A DNA stretch of 64,000 nucleotides from Bacteroidota bacterium. Its GTDB lineage: Bacteria; Bacteroidota; Bacteroidia; Bacteroidales; Prolixibacteraceae. Within the stretch, counting starts at the first letter, position 1; every line of letters begins with the position of its first letter. A model generated the notes under the pieces. The model saw nothing but the letters and a program-made list of their open reading frames with translations. It made no database searches and was not told where the DNA came from. Location: contig JAJRSD010000074.1 of assembly GCA_024278975.1 (NCBI GenBank), forward strand, positions 46,937 through 110,936. The letters are read 5' to 3'. Both the position numbers and the translations under genes were made by a program. This document shows positions 62,581 through 64,000 of this stretch, in pieces.

Positions 62581-62642
62581 TCGAGTAGGTAAAGGGGAAT
62601 CTCACCCCTAAACCTCTCACGACTTGTCCCGCTTCGGCGGGA

Positions 62643-62676
62643 GAACCGTACGTGACAGTCTCCCGTCATACGGCTC
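62643..62676 (-). ncRNA. Group II intron domain V
   Basis: On the minus strand a 34-nt hairpin begins GAGCCGTATGACGGGAGACT and ends CACGTACGGTTC. This is the highly conserved GAGCCGUAUG...CGUACGGUUC form of domain V, the catalytic core that binds the metal ions for splicing. It starts 16 bases downstream of the reverse transcriptase stop codon. Confidence 0.88.
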
Positions 62677-62691
62677 TTCCTGCCCAAGTCG

Positions 62692-63954
62692 CTACGGGAG
62701 AAAACCAAGCTCCCAATGCCAAAACAAATAAGGATAGTGCTTAGCAACATTGCTAAGCCACCTAAAAGCATGGGTTTTAATTTTCTTCCTAAACCTTCGA
62801 TACTTGTTCCTTACCCACATCATCAAACGGTAATTGAGAACCCTGAACACTTTTCGCATTTCCGAAAACCTGAATTTACCATAGTAATTTATCCAGCCCC
62901 GTATTTTTGGTGCTAACAAATTGGCAATGTCTTGTAATGAAAATTGAACCATACGGTGAATCTTCATTTTGTACAAGGTTTGACCTATCCGCTTGCGCCG
63001 TTTATTACTAATGGCTGGCGTAAATACCAAATGATACCTCCCCCACTTGCCTTTTACCCATCGGGGCTTAAAGGTGAAGCCCAGAAAATCAAATTGATAA
63101 TATTTGGGCTTAAATGGTGGATGATTCTTCTGATTTCGTTTGCAATAAACAATGTTCGACTTCTCTTTCTTAATTTCCAACTTGCTTTGTTTCATCCGCT
63201 GTTTTACTGCTGCCAATACGTTGAGTGATTCTTTGAAAAACCTGCAATGAATAATTATATCATCTGCATAGCGTTCATAAGAACTCTCTGGAAATGTTTC
63301 TTCAAACCATGTATCAAATGCAAAGTGCAGGAAAATATTCGCCAGCAACGGGGAAATTACTCCTCCTTGCGGCGTTCCTTTGCCTTGCTTGGCTTGAAGC
63401 GTTCCATCTCTCTTTTGTATTGGCGCATTGAGCCATCTTTTTACGTACATCAAAATATGTTCCGACGTGGTAAAATGTTTGACTGCCCTAATAAGTAGCC
63501 TGTGGTCGATATTGTCAAAGAACCCTTTGATGTCTAAGTCGATTGCCCAATTAAATGTCTGACAATTTAACTCACATTGTTTTACCGCCTGATGCTGGCT
63601 CTTTTTGGGACGATACCCAAAAGAGTTAACACTAAAATGCGGTTCTACAATCATCTCTAATTCCTGACGAATTACTTCCTGTGCTACACGGTCTAAAACG
63701 GTGGGAATCCCCAATGCTCGTTTCTTGCCGTTTTCTTTGTCGATAAGTACCTCACGTACTGGTACAGGCATATAACTGCCGCTTGCCATCCGGTTCCATA
63801 AGGGATACAGATATTTCCCCGGATTGCTTTCGATTTCAACAATTGATAAATTGTCAACCCCGGCGCTGCCGTCATTTCGCTTTACTGCCTTAAAGGCTTC
63901 CCATACCTGCCGCTTCTCTATCGGTTGCGACTTTTGTTTCTCTTTAAAAATCAT
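62692..63954 (-). CDS. ltrA: Group II intron reverse transcriptase/maturase
   Basis: A 420-residue LtrA-type protein. Reverse transcriptase blocks include GIPTVLDRVAQEVIRQELE, DLDIKGFFDNIDH, KGTPQGGVISPLLANIFL and the catalytic YADD at 229-232. The maturase (X) region has APKIRGWINYYGKFRFSEM near 345-365. It ends without an HNH endonuclease domain. It assists intron splicing and retrohoming. The start at 63954 is in the intron, and the coding region looks intact. Confidence 0.93.
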   Translation of the reverse strand: MIFKEKQKSQPIEKRQVWEAFKAVKRNDGSAGVDNLSIVEIESNPGKYLYPLWNRMASGSYMPVPVREVLIDKENGKKRALGIPTVLDRVAQEVIRQELEMIVEPHFSVNSFGYRPKKSQHQAVKQCELNCQTFNWAIDLDIKGFFDNIDHRLLIRAVKHFTTSEHILMYVKRWLNAPIQKRDGTLQAKQGKGTPQGGVISPLLANIFLHFAFDTWFEETFPESSYERYADDIIIHCRFFKESLNVLAAVKQRMKQSKLEIKKEKSNIVYCKRNQKNHPPFKPKYYQFDFLGFTFKPRWVKGKWGRYHLVFTPAISNKRRKRIGQTLYKMKIHRMVQFSLQDIANLLAPKIRGWINYYGKFRFSEMRKVFRVLNYRLMMWVRNKYRRFRKKIKTHAFRWLSNVAKHYPYLFWHWELGFLP

Positions 63955-64000
63955 TCTACAAAATCATTGCGATTTTAAGTTGTTATATAAATTGAAACCA

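Larger units (their letters stand above)
62581..64000 (-). mobile_element. Group II intron, 3' part (runs off the window)
   Basis: The minus strand carries an intron-encoded reverse transcriptase followed by domain V (62643-62676) and a domain VI-like hairpin (GGGGTGAGATTCCCC, 62594-62608). The 3' terminus ACCTACTCGA lies near 62581-62590. The 5' part, with most of domain I, must lie beyond 64000. The exact 3' splice site is estimated from the usual short distance after domain VI. Confidence 0.75.

Noticed and set aside
62581..62771. A continuous minus-strand frame joining the region upstream with the exon fragment
   Set aside because: It passes through the reverse transcriptase end and domains V/VI of the intron, so the first part is intron RNA in a chance open frame.
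1..64000. tRNA, rRNA, prophage structural genes and CRISPR arrays
   Set aside because: I looked for conserved tRNA arms, rRNA cores, capsid/tail gene runs and spaced repeats and saw none; short tRNA genes could still be missed by eye.

Overview
The window looks like a chromosomal segment from a low-GC member of the Bacteroidota, probably a marine or sediment Bacteroidales/Marinilabiliales-type organism. The evidence is C-terminal type IX secretion domains (9439-11244, 33087-34412), a 286-residue primary sigma factor without region 1.1, promoters of the TTTG/TTG-N19-TAnnTTTG type, a DUF4290-murA pair, many SPII lipoproteins and almost no Shine-Dalgarno sequences. The order-level placement is an inference. 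I found no rRNA, tRNA or CRISPR.

Layout. 1-3565 (minus): a sugar-nucleotide operon with a UXS-type decarboxylase, rmlA, rmlC, rmlD and a phosphosugar mutase cut by the window edge. 3657-6238 (plus): ribosomal protein S1, whose frame is broken at a perfect A-AAA-AAG heptamer, then a STAS protein. 6426-13851 (minus): carbohydrate genes (DUF6807, PQQ-like propeller, a secreted clan GH-A hydrolase with a LacI-type operator, two Tat-exported Gfo/Idh oxidoreductases). 14175-16584 (plus): HtrA/DegP and RpoD. 16842-25469: mostly minus-strand metabolism (NAD(P)-binding protein, aromatic amino acid decarboxylase, acylphosphatase, ApbE) with a single-chain restriction-modification enzyme at 19779-23150. 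25633-28881: a PliI-like lipoprotein, a sulfatase and a peroxiredoxin-PerR pair. 29132-31240: an AbiE-like toxin-antitoxin pair with a chimeric restriction-gene remnant. 31251-36916: a membrane-THEP1 NTPase fusion, a T9SS protein and a PcrA/UvrD helicase.

36937-41448 (minus) is the best candidate for an undescribed system. A WYL-domain regulator is followed by an 857-residue protein that joins a degenerate type I DNA methyltransferase core, an HsdS-like segment and a histidine kinase. Next comes a receiver protein with an unrecognised C-terminal domain. The regulator gene and the fusion gene each have a TGTGC-N9-GCACA dyad with identical spacing just upstream, which suggests one regulon. 41639-47761 holds DUF4290, MurA (Asp in place of the fosfomycin-target Cys), a TlpA-like thioredoxin and a tricorn-like protease.

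47846-55937 (minus) is a tightly packed electron-transfer operon: a b-heme-like membrane protein, a ferredoxin/FAD oxidoreductase, two multiheme cytochromes with 20 and 25 CxxCH motifs, an outer-membrane beta-barrel and an OB-fold-like lipoprotein. It is organised like a porin-cytochrome conduit across the envelope. After an M23 peptidase, a cluster of palindromic repeats and a YitT protein, 59.1-64.0 kb is an accessory region: a small ABC pair, a BRO-N/Fic fusion, an orphan HigA antitoxin beside a truncated HigB, diverged intergenic repeats, and a group II intron that appears to interrupt a gene and runs off the window.
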